DNA of 64,000 bases from Actinomycetota bacterium (GCA_003139545.1 PLJC01000015.1:20599-84598), one strand, 5' to 3'; counted from the first letter of the stretch, positions 24,250 through 33,614 are shown. Made by a program: numbers and translations. The notes: generated from the letters alone by a model not told the origin.

Positions 24250-26057
24250 TGGCGAATACGGTCTTCAAGCTGAACCGCGCAGGCTCGATCGCGCTCGTCA
24301 CGATCGACAACGGCGAGGACTACCGCGTGCCGACGACGCTCGGCCGCTCCGCGTTCGAGTCGGCCGTCGCCGTCATCGACGAGCTCGAGCGAGGCGACTG
24401 GAGCGCAGCCGTGTTCACGGGCAAGCCGTTCGTCTTCTGCGTCGGCGCCGACATCGACGAGTTCGGCCACATCGAGGATCCGCGCGAAGGCATCCGCGCC
24501 GGTCACAGCCTGTTCGCGCGCATCCGGGCGCTTCCGTTCCCGACGGTCGCGGCGATCAACGGCGCGTGCCTCGGCGGCGGGCTCGAGCTCGCGCTCCACT
24601 GCGATGCACGGACGATCGCGTCGAACGTCCGCCATGTCGGCTTTCCCGAGGTCGCGCTCTCGATCATCCCCGGCTGGGGCGGGACGCAGCTCCTCCCGCG
24701 GCTCGTCGGCCCGGAGACTGCCGCGCGGGTGATCGTCCTCAACCCGCTGCGCCAGAACAGGCTGCTGACCGCGCCGGAGGCGGTCGAGCTCGGCATCGCC
24801 GACCGCCTGCTCGAGCCGGTCGAGTTCGTGGACGAGTCGATCGCGTTCGCGGCGTCACTGTCGATCGAGCGCAGCGCGCCCGACTGGTCGGAGCTGGAGA
24901 CCGTCCTGCGTAAAGCCCGTGCGCGTGTCGACGACGCCGTGCACGGCGCCACGCGCGCGCCGTACGCCGCGCTCGATCTCATTGCCGGCGCTCGCGACTG
25001 GACGGTCGAGGAAGGCTATGCGGCGGAAGAGCAGGCGATGGCGGAGCTGCTGGTCAGCCCGCAGGCGCAGGCGTCGGCCTATGCGTTCACCGTCGTCGAG
25101 CGTCGGTCGAAGCGCCCGCCGAACCTCCCGGACGCGAAGCCGCGCTCGGTGCAGAAGGTCGGCATCGTCGGCGCCGGGCTGATGGCGACGCAGCTGGCGA
25201 CGCTCTTCCTGCGCCGACTCGAAGTGCCGGTCGTGCTGCGCGACCTCGAGCAGTCCCGCGTGGACGACGCGCTCGCATCGATTCGCAGCGACGTCAAGCC
25301 GTTCCTCGGCACGATCGTCGACGGCGGAACCGGATGGGAGCAGTTCGAAGGCTGCGACCTCGTCCTCGAGGCGGTGTTCGAGGAGCTGGACGTGAAGCAC
25401 GAGGTGCTCGACGAGGTGCGGAAGGTCGCGCCGAACGCGATCCTCGCCACCAACACCTCGTCGCTGTCGGTCGAGGCGATGGGCGCGGACGTCGGCCTGC
25501 ACTTCTTCAACCCGGTGGCGGTGATGCCGCTCGTCGAGATCGCCCGCACGCCAGGGACGACGGACGAGCAGCTCGCGACCGCATGGGACGTCGTCAAGAA
25601 GCTGCGTAAGCGCGGCGTGCTCGTCGGCGACGCTCCCGGCTTCGTCGTCAACCGGCTTCTCACGCGCATGACGACCGTCCTGATGGACGCGCTCGCGAAC
25701 GGCAACACCGTCGAGGAGGCGGACGAGGCCATCCTCTCCCTCGGCATGCCGATGGCGCCGTCGGTGCTGCGGGAGATGGTCGGGCCGGCGGTCGCCCAGC
25801 ACGTGCTCGAGACGATGCACGCCGCCTGGCCGGACCGCTTCCCGTTGACGGCGCCCTCCGGCGGCGAGCCGCGAACGCTCGAGGAGATCCGCGATCAGGC
25901 GCTGGCGGCCGTCGCAGACGAGGTCCAGCATCTGCTCGCCGAGGGCGTCGTCGGCGACCCGGCGGACGTGGACGCCTGCCTGATCCTCGGCGCCGGCTGG
26001 CCGCTCTTCCTCGGCGGCGTCGTCACCCGCGCACACACGGCCGCCGCCCTATCGTAG
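24249..26057 (+). CDS. fadB: Enoyl-CoA hydratase/3-hydroxyacyl-CoA dehydrogenase fusion
   Basis: The 602-residue fusion carries two beta-oxidation steps. Residues 1-195 form a crotonase domain (FVFCVGADIDEF, NGACLGGGLELALHCD, FPEVALSIIPGWGGTQ). From about residue 300 a dehydrogenase follows, with the NAD motif VGIVGAGLMATQLATLF, NTSSLSVEAM and HFFNPVAVMPLVEI (catalytic His), then GDAPGFVVNRLLTRM leading the C-terminal helical domain. Proteobacterial FadB is about 730 residues; this shorter form is common in actinobacteria. The GTG start shares one base with the fadA stop. Gly-Ala-Gly-x-Met-Ala replaces the usual Met-Gly after the loop. Confidence 0.92.
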   Translation: MANTVFKLNRAGSIALVTIDNGEDYRVPTTLGRSAFESAVAVIDELERGDWSAAVFTGKPFVFCVGADIDEFGHIEDPREGIRAGHSLFARIRALPFPTVAAINGACLGGGLELALHCDARTIASNVRHVGFPEVALSIIPGWGGTQLLPRLVGPETAARVIVLNPLRQNRLLTAPEAVELGIADRLLEPVEFVDESIAFAASLSIERSAPDWSELETVLRKARARVDDAVHGATRAPYAALDLIAGARDWTVEEGYAAEEQAMAELLVSPQAQASAYAFTVVERRSKRPPNLPDAKPRSVQKVGIVGAGLMATQLATLFLRRLEVPVVLRDLEQSRVDDALASIRSDVKPFLGTIVDGGTGWEQFEGCDLVLEAVFEELDVKHEVLDEVRKVAPNAILATNTSSLSVEAMGADVGLHFFNPVAVMPLVEIARTPGTTDEQLATAWDVVKKLRKRGVLVGDAPGFVVNRLLTRMTTVLMDALANGNTVEEADEAILSLGMPMAPSVLREMVGPAVAQHVLETMHAAWPDRFPLTAPSGGEPRTLEEIRDQALAAVADEVQHLLAEGVVGDPADVDACLILGAGWPLFLGGVVTRAHTAAALS

Positions 26058-26062
26058 GAGGC

Positions 26063-26641
26063 GTGAGGATCCCGCAGCCGTGGCGACGGCTCGTCGACTG
26101 GATTGTGAGCATCGCGCTCGCGATCGGGTTCGTGCTCGCCTTCGAGACCGAGGTCGCCAAGCCGTATCGGATTCCGTCCTCATCGATGGAGCCGACACTG
26201 CATTGCGCGCGGCCGGGCGCCTGGTGTCTCGCCGGCTCCAACGACCGCGTGCTCGTCAACCGGCTCGCATACGACCTCGAGAGCCCGAGGCGCGGGCAGA
26301 TCGTCGTCTTCACCGCACCGCCGACGACGGCGAAGTGCGGTCCCGGCGACAGCGGGTCAACCTTCGTCAAGCGCCTGATCGGACTTCCGGGCGACACCGT
26401 CTCCGAACGGAACGGCTTCATCTCCATCGACGGAAAGCCGCTGGCGGAGCCGTACGTCGACCCGGCCCTCCGCGACCGTGAATCAGGCACCTGGCACGTC
26501 CCCGCCGGCCACTACTTCTTCCTTGGCGACGACCGCATCCACTCGTGCGACTCGCGCGTCTGGGGCTCGGTGCCGCGGCACAGCCTCATCGGGCCGGTGC
26601 TCCTCACCTACTGGCCGCCCGGCCGGATCTCCCTGCACTAG
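26063..26641 (+). CDS. lepB: Signal peptidase I
   Basis: The 192-residue membrane protease removes Sec/Tat signal peptides. It has one N-terminal membrane segment (LVDWIVSIALAIGFVLAF). Catalytic Ser lies in RIPSSSMEPTL near residue 41 and Lys in FVKRLIGLPGDTVS near residue 103. GHYFFLGDDRIHSCDSRVWGSV is the conserved box E region. The GTG start lies 5 nt after the fadB stop; AGGAGG is present but only one base from the start, while TATCGT ends 7 nt upstream, so both leaderless and coupled expression are possible. Confidence 0.94.
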   Translation: MRIPQPWRRLVDWIVSIALAIGFVLAFETEVAKPYRIPSSSMEPTLHCARPGAWCLAGSNDRVLVNRLAYDLESPRRGQIVVFTAPPTTAKCGPGDSGSTFVKRLIGLPGDTVSERNGFISIDGKPLAEPYVDPALRDRESGTWHVPAGHYFFLGDDRIHSCDSRVWGSVPRHSLIGPVLLTYWPPGRISLH

Positions 26642-26665
26642 CGCCGAGCGGTAAGCTCGCCGCCC

Positions 26666-27250
26666 GTGGCCGACGACTGGCGCATTCGCATCGAGGTCGA
26701 GGAGACGCACGCCGGCGGTCTGCTCGATCGGCTCGGCGCGGACCTCGGCGACGAGGCGCGCGAGCTCGCGCAGGCCCTCGAGCAGAGGCGGCTCGCCGTC
26801 TCGCGCGACGGCGACGAGATCTTCGTCTACGCCTCGTCGCGCGCCGAGGCCGAGCGTGCCCACGGCGTGATCGACGCCCAGCTGCACAGCCTCGGCGGCC
26901 AAGCGCGGGCCAGCAAGGTCGAGCACTGGCTCGAGGACGAGGAGCGCTGGGACGACGAGCCGGCAGGCGAGACGTGGGAAGACGAGGAGCTCGACCGCGG
27001 CTATGCGCCGTGGGAGGTGCGCGTGCAGTGCGCCTCGCGGGACGAGGCGAAGACCCTGGCGGAGACCCTCGAGGGCGAGGGGTACAACCCGGTGCGCCGC
27101 TTCCACTACCTCATCGTCGGCACGGCGTCGAAGGACGACGCCGACGCGCTGGCCGCCCGCCTGCACGGGCAGGTCGAGTTGGGCGGCGAGGTGGTCTGGG
27201 AGACCACTCCCCAGAACCCGTTCGCCGTCTTCGGCGGCCTGGGGAGCTAA
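26666..27250 (+). CDS. Hypothetical acidic protein
   Basis: The 194-residue cytoplasmic protein has two alpha/beta segments: residues 1-80 (WRIRIEVEETHAGGLLDRLGADLGDEA, then a strand IFVYASSRAEAERAHGVI) and residues 110-175 (WEVRVQCASRDEAKTLAETLEGEGYNPV, YLIVGTASKDDADALAARL). Each resembles a ferredoxin-like or SPOR-like half, joined by an acidic linker (EDEERWDDEPAGETWEDEELD). I do not recognise a named family with certainty. TAAGCT ends 8 nt before the GTG start. The helicase promoter follows directly after its stop. Confidence 0.75.
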   Translation: MADDWRIRIEVEETHAGGLLDRLGADLGDEARELAQALEQRRLAVSRDGDEIFVYASSRAEAERAHGVIDAQLHSLGGQARASKVEHWLEDEERWDDEPAGETWEDEELDRGYAPWEVRVQCASRDEAKTLAETLEGEGYNPVRRFHYLIVGTASKDDADALAARLHGQVELGGEVVWETTPQNPFAVFGGLGS

Positions 27251-27260
27251 CCGGGACAGG

Positions 27261-27288
27261 TTGACGCTCCCGCAGGGCCGGGTATGCT
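27261..27288 (+). promoter_or_regulatory. Promoter upstream of the helicase gene
   Basis: TTGACG (27261-27266) and TATGCT (27283-27288) are spaced by 16 bp, a good match to a housekeeping sigma promoter. Transcription would begin near 27295, leaving a leader of about 75 nt that contains the hairpin at 27347-27365. Confidence 0.6.
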
Positions 27289-27346
27289 GCGTGAAGCGCG
27301 GCTCGGTCCAGGGGACTCATCGAGCGGCGCCACCTTTGGAAAGCCT

Positions 27347-27365
27347 GCAGCACCGCTGGTGCTGC
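27347..27365 (+). promoter_or_regulatory. Hairpin just upstream of the helicase start codon
   Basis: Perfect 8-bp arms GCAGCACC and GGTGCTGC enclose GCT and end four bases before the ATG. The leader has no clear Shine-Dalgarno sequence, so this stem would occupy the ribosome-binding region and could limit translation. Confidence 0.5.
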
Positions 27366-27369
27366 GCAT

Positions 27370-29982
27370 ATGCAAGAAGCCATTCAGCACACGACCTTTG
27401 CGGAGGCGAACGACCCGCTCGCCGCCGCGGCATTCCGCGCAGAGGCGTGGGCCGGTGAACCGTTCCTTCGTGACGGCGAAAATCCGGCGCAGGCCCTCGC
27501 CCCCGGCACCGCGCGGCGCCGCGCGCTGGACGACGCGATCGCGGAGATCGAGGCCGGCAACCGCGCCCCGAGCCCGCAGTGGAAGGTGCGCTTCGGCCTC
27601 ATGCTCGGCCTCGAGCGCATCCTCGCCGAGCCCGAGCCGCGCACGAAGGGCGGCACGGCGCTCCGCCGCCATCAGGTGGACGCGCTGGCCGGGATGCTCA
27701 CCGAGCTGATCTCCGCCGCGCAGCGCACGGAGGAGAAGGAGAACGGAAACGGGAACGGCCACGCAGTCGCCGAGGTGGAAGAGGAAGACGACGAAGACGA
27801 CGTGATCGTCGTCGACGACGACGAGGACGAGGAGCCCGACGAGCTGACGCCCGAGCAGGACCCGGGCGCGATCCGGCGCTATCGCTTCCGCCATCCCACC
27901 GCCTCCGGCAAGACGATCGCCGCAGCGGGCTTCGTCGATGCGGCGCGCACGCTCGGCGTCCTCATCCTCACCCACCGCCGCCTGCTCGTCTCGCAGTTCA
28001 CGCGCGACCTGACCGACGAGGGCTACGGCGACCGCTTCACGGAGGCGATCGTGAGCGGCAAGGAGCCGGCCCACACGAATCCGCTCACCATCCAGACGTA
28101 CGCGTGGTTCGCACGGCACGTGGACTCGATCAGCCGCGAGGCGTACCAGCTCGTCATCTGCGACGAGGCGCACACCGCGCTCGGCGAGAAGACGTCCGCA
28201 GCGATCCGCTCGTTCCCGGAGCCCATCTACATCGGGATGACGGCGACAGAGCAGCTGATCGCGAAACAGGTTTCCGACGTCTTCCCGGCATCGGTCGACG
28301 ACCTTCCGCTGCAGGACGCCGCACGCCGCGGCCTGATCGCGCCGCTCCGCTGCCTGCGCGTCCCGCCGGTGGCCGCGATCAACTCGGTGCCGATCGTCGG
28401 CGGCGACTTCGACCAGGAGATCCTCGCCAAGACGCTCGACCACCAGGCCCTGAACCAGGCGGCGGCGAGCCTGTACCGCGACCGCTTCGACAACACACCG
28501 GGCATCGTCTACGCCGCCGGCGTGGACCACGCGTACAACCTCGCGCAGGAATTCCGCGCCGCCGGGATCAAGGCGGAAGCGGTGTCCGGCCGGACGCCGC
28601 CGGTGAAGCTCGCGGAGACGCTCGCTGCGTACGAGCGCGGCGAGATCAACGTCCTGATCAACGCGCAGCTGCTCGCGGAAGGCTGGAACTCGCCGCGCGC
28701 CACGGTGTGCATGCACCTCGCGCCGACGGCGTCGAAGCGCGTCTACCAGCAGCGCATCGGCCGCATCATGCGCATGCATCCCCGCAAGGAAGCGGGCATC
28801 GTCGTCGACTTCGTCCCGAAGGGCGCGACGCACAACGAGCGTGTTGTCTCGCTCCACTCGCTGCTCGACGCCGACTTCTACCGTGAAGGCGCACGCGTCA
28901 CCCCTGCGCCGCGCCGCCGTGCACAGCGCAGAGCACGCCGTCGCCTGACGCCAGCACCGTGGCTCGTGCCGGTGACACCGGACGTCCGGCGCCGCATCGC
29001 GGTCATCCTCCGGGAGTGGCAGCGCGTCGACCCGCGCTACCTCGACGAGGATGAGCAGCGCTACTGGGCGACGATCGCCGGCCGGCAGATCCGTTTCGAC
29101 GAGCGTTCGTCGTTCGTGCAGAAGCTGACCGAGGGACGTGCGAGCAAGGGTGCGATGGAACAGTTCCTGTCCACCGCCGCCGCGGAGAACCCGAACCGGC
29201 GCCTGCGGCTGATGGCGTTGCAGGACCGCGTTTCGATGCGTGTCGAGCGCGCAGATTTCGACGATCTCGTCACGCTCGTGACCCAGGCGCCGACGTGGGA
29301 GAAGGAGCGCCTCGCCGGAATCCGCGTGCTCCTGCGAGCGATCGCCGACGGCAAGCCCGACGCACCCGATCAGATTCTCGAGCGCTGGACCTGGCGGCTC
29401 GCACGCGCAACACGCAAGGTGCAGGACCGTCGCGCGTCGACCGAGTATCCGGAGGCGAAACGCCTCCTCGGCGCGCTCGCGAACTCGCGCGGCCATCGCC
29501 ACGAGGAGAACGCGGCTAAGCTCGTCCAGACCGCGCTCGAGCAGCCTGTCCAGGTGGGCGCCGCGCTGCTCGCATCCGCGGAGGGCTACACGCCGCGCGC
29601 GACGAAGCTGCTCGAGGACGCGCGCGAGAAGCTCGGCGGGGTCGCAGAGGTTGCGCTCGCGCTCTCCGAGAACCTGCCCGCGCCGAAGCAGCCGTCGAGC
29701 TCGCGCCGCCGGAGACGGCGTCGCAAGAAGCCCGGCACCGGTGCTGAAGCGACGACGACGGCGACTACGACCGCGACGACGGAGCAGGGAGAACAACAGC
29801 AAGCCCCGTCCGGTGCGCCGAAGCGGCGGCGCCGGCGACGCAAGCCGTCAGCGACGGCTGCGGAAGCGGGCGGCGCCGAGCGGGCCGCCGCCGGCGACAA
29901 CGAGCACGGCTCCGATGACGGCCCACTTCGCGCTGCCGCTCACGACGGACCGACCGAGCACACCGACGCGGCCGGCGGCTAA
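27370..29982 (+). CDS. DEAD/DEAH-box helicase with acidic insert and arginine-rich tail
   Basis: The 870-residue protein is a superfamily 2 helicase. Motif I is HPTASGKTIAAAGF (near residue 176), motif II CDEAHTAL (near 263), motif III GMTATE, and motif VI QQRIGRIMRMHPRK. Between the first helix (LRRHQVDALAGM) and motif I lies an acidic insert of about 25 Glu/Asp-rich residues near 133-158. From residue 775 the tail has two basic blocks (SSRRRRRRRKK and KRRRRRRKPS) resembling RNA-binding tails of RNase E-like and nucleolin-like proteins. The last 43 residues are read from a duplicated segment antisense to a membrane-protein gene. Substrate, RNA or DNA, is not known. Confidence 0.88.
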   Translation: MQEAIQHTTFAEANDPLAAAAFRAEAWAGEPFLRDGENPAQALAPGTARRRALDDAIAEIEAGNRAPSPQWKVRFGLMLGLERILAEPEPRTKGGTALRRHQVDALAGMLTELISAAQRTEEKENGNGNGHAVAEVEEEDDEDDVIVVDDDEDEEPDELTPEQDPGAIRRYRFRHPTASGKTIAAAGFVDAARTLGVLILTHRRLLVSQFTRDLTDEGYGDRFTEAIVSGKEPAHTNPLTIQTYAWFARHVDSISREAYQLVICDEAHTALGEKTSAAIRSFPEPIYIGMTATEQLIAKQVSDVFPASVDDLPLQDAARRGLIAPLRCLRVPPVAAINSVPIVGGDFDQEILAKTLDHQALNQAAASLYRDRFDNTPGIVYAAGVDHAYNLAQEFRAAGIKAEAVSGRTPPVKLAETLAAYERGEINVLINAQLLAEGWNSPRATVCMHLAPTASKRVYQQRIGRIMRMHPRKEAGIVVDFVPKGATHNERVVSLHSLLDADFYREGARVTPAPRRRAQRRARRRLTPAPWLVPVTPDVRRRIAVILREWQRVDPRYLDEDEQRYWATIAGRQIRFDERSSFVQKLTEGRASKGAMEQFLSTAAAENPNRRLRLMALQDRVSMRVERADFDDLVTLVTQAPTWEKERLAGIRVLLRAIADGKPDAPDQILERWTWRLARATRKVQDRRASTEYPEAKRLLGALANSRGHRHEENAAKLVQTALEQPVQVGAALLASAEGYTPRATKLLEDAREKLGGVAEVALALSENLPAPKQPSSSRRRRRRRKKPGTGAEATTTATTTATTEQGEQQQAPSGAPKRRRRRRKPSATAAEAGGAERAAAGDNEHGSDDGPLRAAAHDGPTEHTDAAGG
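29844..29970. repeat. Duplicated 127-bp segment forming the helicase C-terminus
   Basis: It matches 33767-33893 in the same orientation with most positions identical. On the minus strand it still reads VSGSAKWAVIGAVLV...GAARFRSRR followed by TGA, the counterpart of SGSTKWAVIGAVLV...AAARFRSGR in the intact 65-residue gene. Confidence 0.8.
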
Positions 29983-30008
29983 CTCCCTACCTCTCCAATT
30001 GGAGGTCG
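29983..30008. repeat. CTCCCTAC-N10-GGAGGTCG motif, copy 1
   Basis: The spaced motif directly follows the helicase stop. An identical spacing and sequence recurs at 33722-33747, and a degraded copy (CTCCCTAC-N10-AGAGGTTC) lies at 30075-30100. Copy 1 contains a perfect 12-bp palindrome CTCCAATTGGAG. The intergenic stretch 29983-30163 holds nothing else I can identify. Confidence 0.5.
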
Positions 30009-30175
30009 CCCCACAGCTCCATCACCGCTCCGTTATGCGCTCGAGCCGGCCAACGTAGCTGCGTCGCGGATCGACTCCCTACGCTTCCGTGAAGAGGTTC
30101 AAAGTCAGTGGTTCCAGTCCGCAGGGCTCGGCGGGCGCGCGTTTCTCACGCCTCGGCATGCTCTAGGCTCAGTCG

Positions 30176-33100
30176 GTGATCTGCCCAGGCTGCGGGACCG
30201 AGAACGTCGCAACCGCGAGGTTCTGCAACGGGTGCGCGGCCCCGCTCGCCGTCACCGCTTCGCCGAGCGAGGAGCGGAAGATCGTGTCCGTCCTCTTTTG
30301 CGACCTGGTCGGCTTCACGGCCGATTCCGAGGGGGCCGATCCGGAGGACGTTCGCGCGCGGATCCGCCCCTACCACGCCGCCCTCCGGCTCGAGCTCGAG
30401 CGGTACGGCGGCACGGTCGAGAAGTTCATCGGCGACGCCGTGATGGCGGTGTTCGGCGCGCCCGTTGCGCACGAGGACGACCCGGAGCGGGCAGTCCGGG
30501 CGGGATTGCGGAGCATCGAGGCGATCGCCGAGCTCAATGAACGTGAGCCGGAGCTCGAGCTTCAGGTGCGGGTCGGGATCAACACCGGTCCGGCGGTCGT
30601 TGCCCTGCAGGCGCGACCCGAGCTCGGCGAGGGGATCGTCGCCGGAGACGTCGTCAACACGGCGGCTCGCATCCAGTCGGCCGCACCCGTCAACGAGGTG
30701 GCGGTTTCCGAGGAGACGTTCCGCCAGACCGAGCGCGTGTTCGCCTACGAGCCACTGCCGCCGGCGGACGCTAAGGGGAAGAGCGAGCCGCTGCGTCTGT
30801 ACCGCGCGATCGAGGCGCGAGGACGGTTCGGCGCCGACCTGATCAGGACGCACGAGAGTGTGTTCGTCGGCCGCGACGTCGAGAAGACGCTGCTGCAAGG
30901 CCTCTTCGACCGGTGCGCGCGCGACTCGACGGTCGAGCTCGTGACGCTCGTCGGCGAGCCCGGGGTCGGCAAGAGTCGGCTCTGCGCGGAGCTCTTCAGA
31001 TACGTCGATGAGCGCCCCGAGCTCATCCGCTGGCGACAGGGTCGCTGCCTGCCGTACGGCGAAGGGATCACTTTCTGGGCGCTCGGCGAGCTGGTCAAGT
31101 CGCATGCCGGCGTCTTCGAGTCGGATTCGCCGGAGACGGCGGCTGCGAAGCTGGACGAGGCGCTGCCGGACGTGGAAGAGCGCGACTGGCTCAGGGCGCG
31201 GCTTCTACCCCTGGTCGGAATCGACTCCGGCCAGTCCGAATCGCGCGAAGAGTCGTTCGCCGCGTGGCGGCGCTTCGTCGAATCGATCGCGGCGGACGGG
31301 CCGGCGGTCGTCGTCGTCGAGGATCTGCACTGGGCCGATGCTCCGCTCCTCGAGTTTCTGTCGTACTTCGCGGAATGGGCGGAGGGCGTGCCGCTCCTCC
31401 TTCTGTGTACCGCCCGGCCGGAGCTGTTCGAGAGGCACGGAACCTGGGGCGCAGGTACGCGCAACGCGCACACGATCAATCTCTCGCCGCTCTCGGACCG
31501 GGAGACGAGCGAGCTCGTCGCGGGGCTCGTCGAGCAGAACGTATCGGAGCAGGTGCGACAGGCGATCCTGGAGCAGGCCGGCGGAAACCCTCTGTATGCA
31601 GAGGAGTTTGTGCGCCTCGTCGCCGACCGCGGCCTCGGCGACGCAGGCTCGGGAATCGCGTTCCCGGAGAGCGTCCAGGCGCTGATCGCGGCGCGGCTCG
31701 ACACCCTGGTGCCGGAGCGCAAGGGGCTCCTGCAGGATGCAGCGGTGATCGGCAAGGTGTTCTGGGCCGGGGCGCTCGCGGCGATGGGAGGCGTCGACTT
31801 GCGCGAGGTCGAGCTCGCCCTGCACGAGCTGTCTCGCCGGGAGCTCGTGCGCCCAGCCCGTCGCAGCACCATGGAGAGAGAGCAGGAGTTCACGTTCTGG
31901 CATGCCCTGGTCCGCGACGTCGCGTACGAGCAGATTCCGCGAGCCGCGCGCATCCGCAAGCATCGCGCCGCCGCGGCGTGGCTCGAGGACAAGGCGGGCG
32001 ATCGCGCCGAGGATCTGGCGGACGTGCTCGCCCATCATTACCTGGCAGCACTCGAGCTCGCGCGCGCAACGGGCGACTCGGCCGTCGCGGGGGAGCTTCG
32101 TCTGTCGGCGCGCCGCATGCTCGAGCTCGCGGGCGATCGGGCTGCGCCCCTCGACCTGCCGAGGGCCGAGGGCTACTACCGGCGGGCGGTTGCCCTACAC
32201 GATCCGGAGGATGCAGCCCAGGCACCGTTGCTCATGAAAATGGGACGAATCGCCGCCGGGCTGTCGCTGGCTCAGGGCGAGGAAGACATCAGGCGCGCGG
32301 CGACCCTCTTCGACGCGGCGGGAGACGAGCTCGGAGCCGCAGACGCATTCCTCGACCTCAGCCGCTTCGCCGGTTACCGCGGCAGCGATGCCGACAAGCA
32401 GGAGTACGCGGACCGCGCGCGGCAGTTACTCGAGCGGCACCCGCCCGGCCCGGTATATGCGCGCTACCTCTGTGGTAGAGCCGGCGACGACATGATGGCC
32501 GGGAGAGCGCGTGAGTGCGTCGCGAGCTCCGACGCGGCGATCGCGATGGCCAACAAGTTCGCGTTGGACGATCTTGTTGCAAGAGCGCTGCAGTATCGGG
32601 GTACTGCACGGACTGACCTCGGCGACCTGGGTGGACTTGACGACCTGCGCGAGTCGATCAAGCGCCTCGCAGGCGGATCGGCGTTGTCGCTCGGTATCGG
32701 GCAGCTCAACCTTGCCGACGCCACCTGGATGTCGGTCGGAGCGGCGGATGGCCTCGAGCTGCATCGAAGGCTCCAGGCCTTCTGTGAGCCGCGCGGGCTG
32801 CTGGCTTCGTTCTGGTGGTCGAAGTCCGAGTCGACGTGGATGCTCTTCGATCTCGGCCGCTGGGATGAGTTGCTCGCCGTCGTCGATGAGGTGGCGGGTT
32901 CGAGCGGCGTCACGGGCGGTCTGCAAGCCCTCGAGCTCGGACTGTCCCACCAGGCACTCGTCCTCTGCCGGCGAGGGGATCCGCGTGCGGCGGCGTCGAT
33001 CGTCGACGAGCTGCTGCCCAAGGCGCGGGCAGGTAACGACATGCAGGTGCTCGCCGCCGCTCTGTCATCGGCCGCGTTGGTCGCGGCTGCACTCGACGAC

Positions 33101-33550
33101 ACCGACGGTGCACTCGGGCACGTTCGCGAGCTGATCGACGCCTCGCGCGATCGCTCCGAACATTACCGGGCACTGTTCCTGCCCGAGCTGACGCGGCTGT
33201 GCGCAACAGCTGGCGCGCTCGACCTCGCCCACGAGCTTGCTGATGGCCTGAGCGTCGACCTCGGCCGCATCGGGAGCGCCCGCATAGCCGCGGCGGCAGA
33301 GCTTGCCGAGGCGGAGGGCCGCGCGTCCGAGGCGATCGAGCTCCATGCCGAGGCACAGCGCCGCTGGCGCGACTTCGGGGGAGTCCCGGGCCTCGCCGCT
33401 GCGCTGCTCGGAGAGGGGCGGTGCCTCATCGGTCTCGGACGAGCGGGCGCGGATATGCCCTTGACGGAGGCAAACGAGCTGTGCGCGAGCTTGGGCGACG
33501 TCGCAGGCGAAGCCGAGGCGGCGGAGCTACTGGCTCGAGCGAAGCCGTGA
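30176..33550 (+). CDS. Class III adenylate/guanylate cyclase fused to AAA ATPase and TPR array
   Basis: The 1124-residue protein starts with a zinc ribbon (CPGCGTENVATARFCNGC, residues 3-20). The cyclase domain spans about 35-210, with metal Asp in FCDLVGFT, Lys/Asp in EKFIGDAVMAVFG and the transition-state Asn/Arg in GDVVNTAARIQ, so it looks catalytically competent. The ATPase follows with Walker A LVGEPGVGKSRL near residue 265 and Walker B VVVVEDLHWAD. The C-terminal 550 residues are TPR-like helices. This is the actinobacterial multidomain signalling ATPase plan (LuxR/AfsR-like without HTH). TAGGCT ends 6 nt before the GTG, indicating a leaderless mRNA. Confidence 0.92.
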   Translation: MICPGCGTENVATARFCNGCAAPLAVTASPSEERKIVSVLFCDLVGFTADSEGADPEDVRARIRPYHAALRLELERYGGTVEKFIGDAVMAVFGAPVAHEDDPERAVRAGLRSIEAIAELNEREPELELQVRVGINTGPAVVALQARPELGEGIVAGDVVNTAARIQSAAPVNEVAVSEETFRQTERVFAYEPLPPADAKGKSEPLRLYRAIEARGRFGADLIRTHESVFVGRDVEKTLLQGLFDRCARDSTVELVTLVGEPGVGKSRLCAELFRYVDERPELIRWRQGRCLPYGEGITFWALGELVKSHAGVFESDSPETAAAKLDEALPDVEERDWLRARLLPLVGIDSGQSESREESFAAWRRFVESIAADGPAVVVVEDLHWADAPLLEFLSYFAEWAEGVPLLLLCTARPELFERHGTWGAGTRNAHTINLSPLSDRETSELVAGLVEQNVSEQVRQAILEQAGGNPLYAEEFVRLVADRGLGDAGSGIAFPESVQALIAARLDTLVPERKGLLQDAAVIGKVFWAGALAAMGGVDLREVELALHELSRRELVRPARRSTMEREQEFTFWHALVRDVAYEQIPRAARIRKHRAAAAWLEDKAGDRAEDLADVLAHHYLAALELARATGDSAVAGELRLSARRMLELAGDRAAPLDLPRAEGYYRRAVALHDPEDAAQAPLLMKMGRIAAGLSLAQGEEDIRRAATLFDAAGDELGAADAFLDLSRFAGYRGSDADKQEYADRARQLLERHPPGPVYARYLCGRAGDDMMAGRARECVASSDAAIAMANKFALDDLVARALQYRGTARTDLGDLGGLDDLRESIKRLAGGSALSLGIGQLNLADATWMSVGAADGLELHRRLQAFCEPRGLLASFWWSKSESTWMLFDLGRWDELLAVVDEVAGSSGVTGGLQALELGLSHQALVLCRRGDPRAAASIVDELLPKARAGNDMQVLAAALSSAALVAAALDDTDGALGHVRELIDASRDRSEHYRALFLPELTRLCATAGALDLAHELADGLSVDLGRIGSARIAAAAELAEAEGRASEAIELHAEAQRRWRDFGGVPGLAAALLGEGRCLIGLGRAGADMPLTEANELCASLGDVAGEAEAAELLARAKP

Positions 33551-33600
33551 CCTGCGACGCTTGCGGCAGATGTTGCATCTCGACACGCGATCCATTCGGC

Positions 33601-33614
33601 CGTCGCTAGCGACG
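33601..33614 (+). terminator. Perfect 14-bp palindrome after the cyclase gene
   Basis: CGTCGCTAGCGACG is self-complementary and lies 50 nt after the cyclase stop. It could form a small stem or serve as a protein site. The surrounding 33551-33721 sequence shows no gene. Confidence 0.3.

Noticed and set aside
27247-29802. 851-codon minus-strand open frame opposite the helicase
   Set aside because: Composition (Arg, Asp, Val and Glu runs) and lack of motifs mark it as a shadow; the helicase motifs on the plus strand are complete.
30020-30130. tRNA-like GGTTC loop near GAGGTTCAAAG
   Set aside because: No acceptor stem or anticodon arm can be formed around it.
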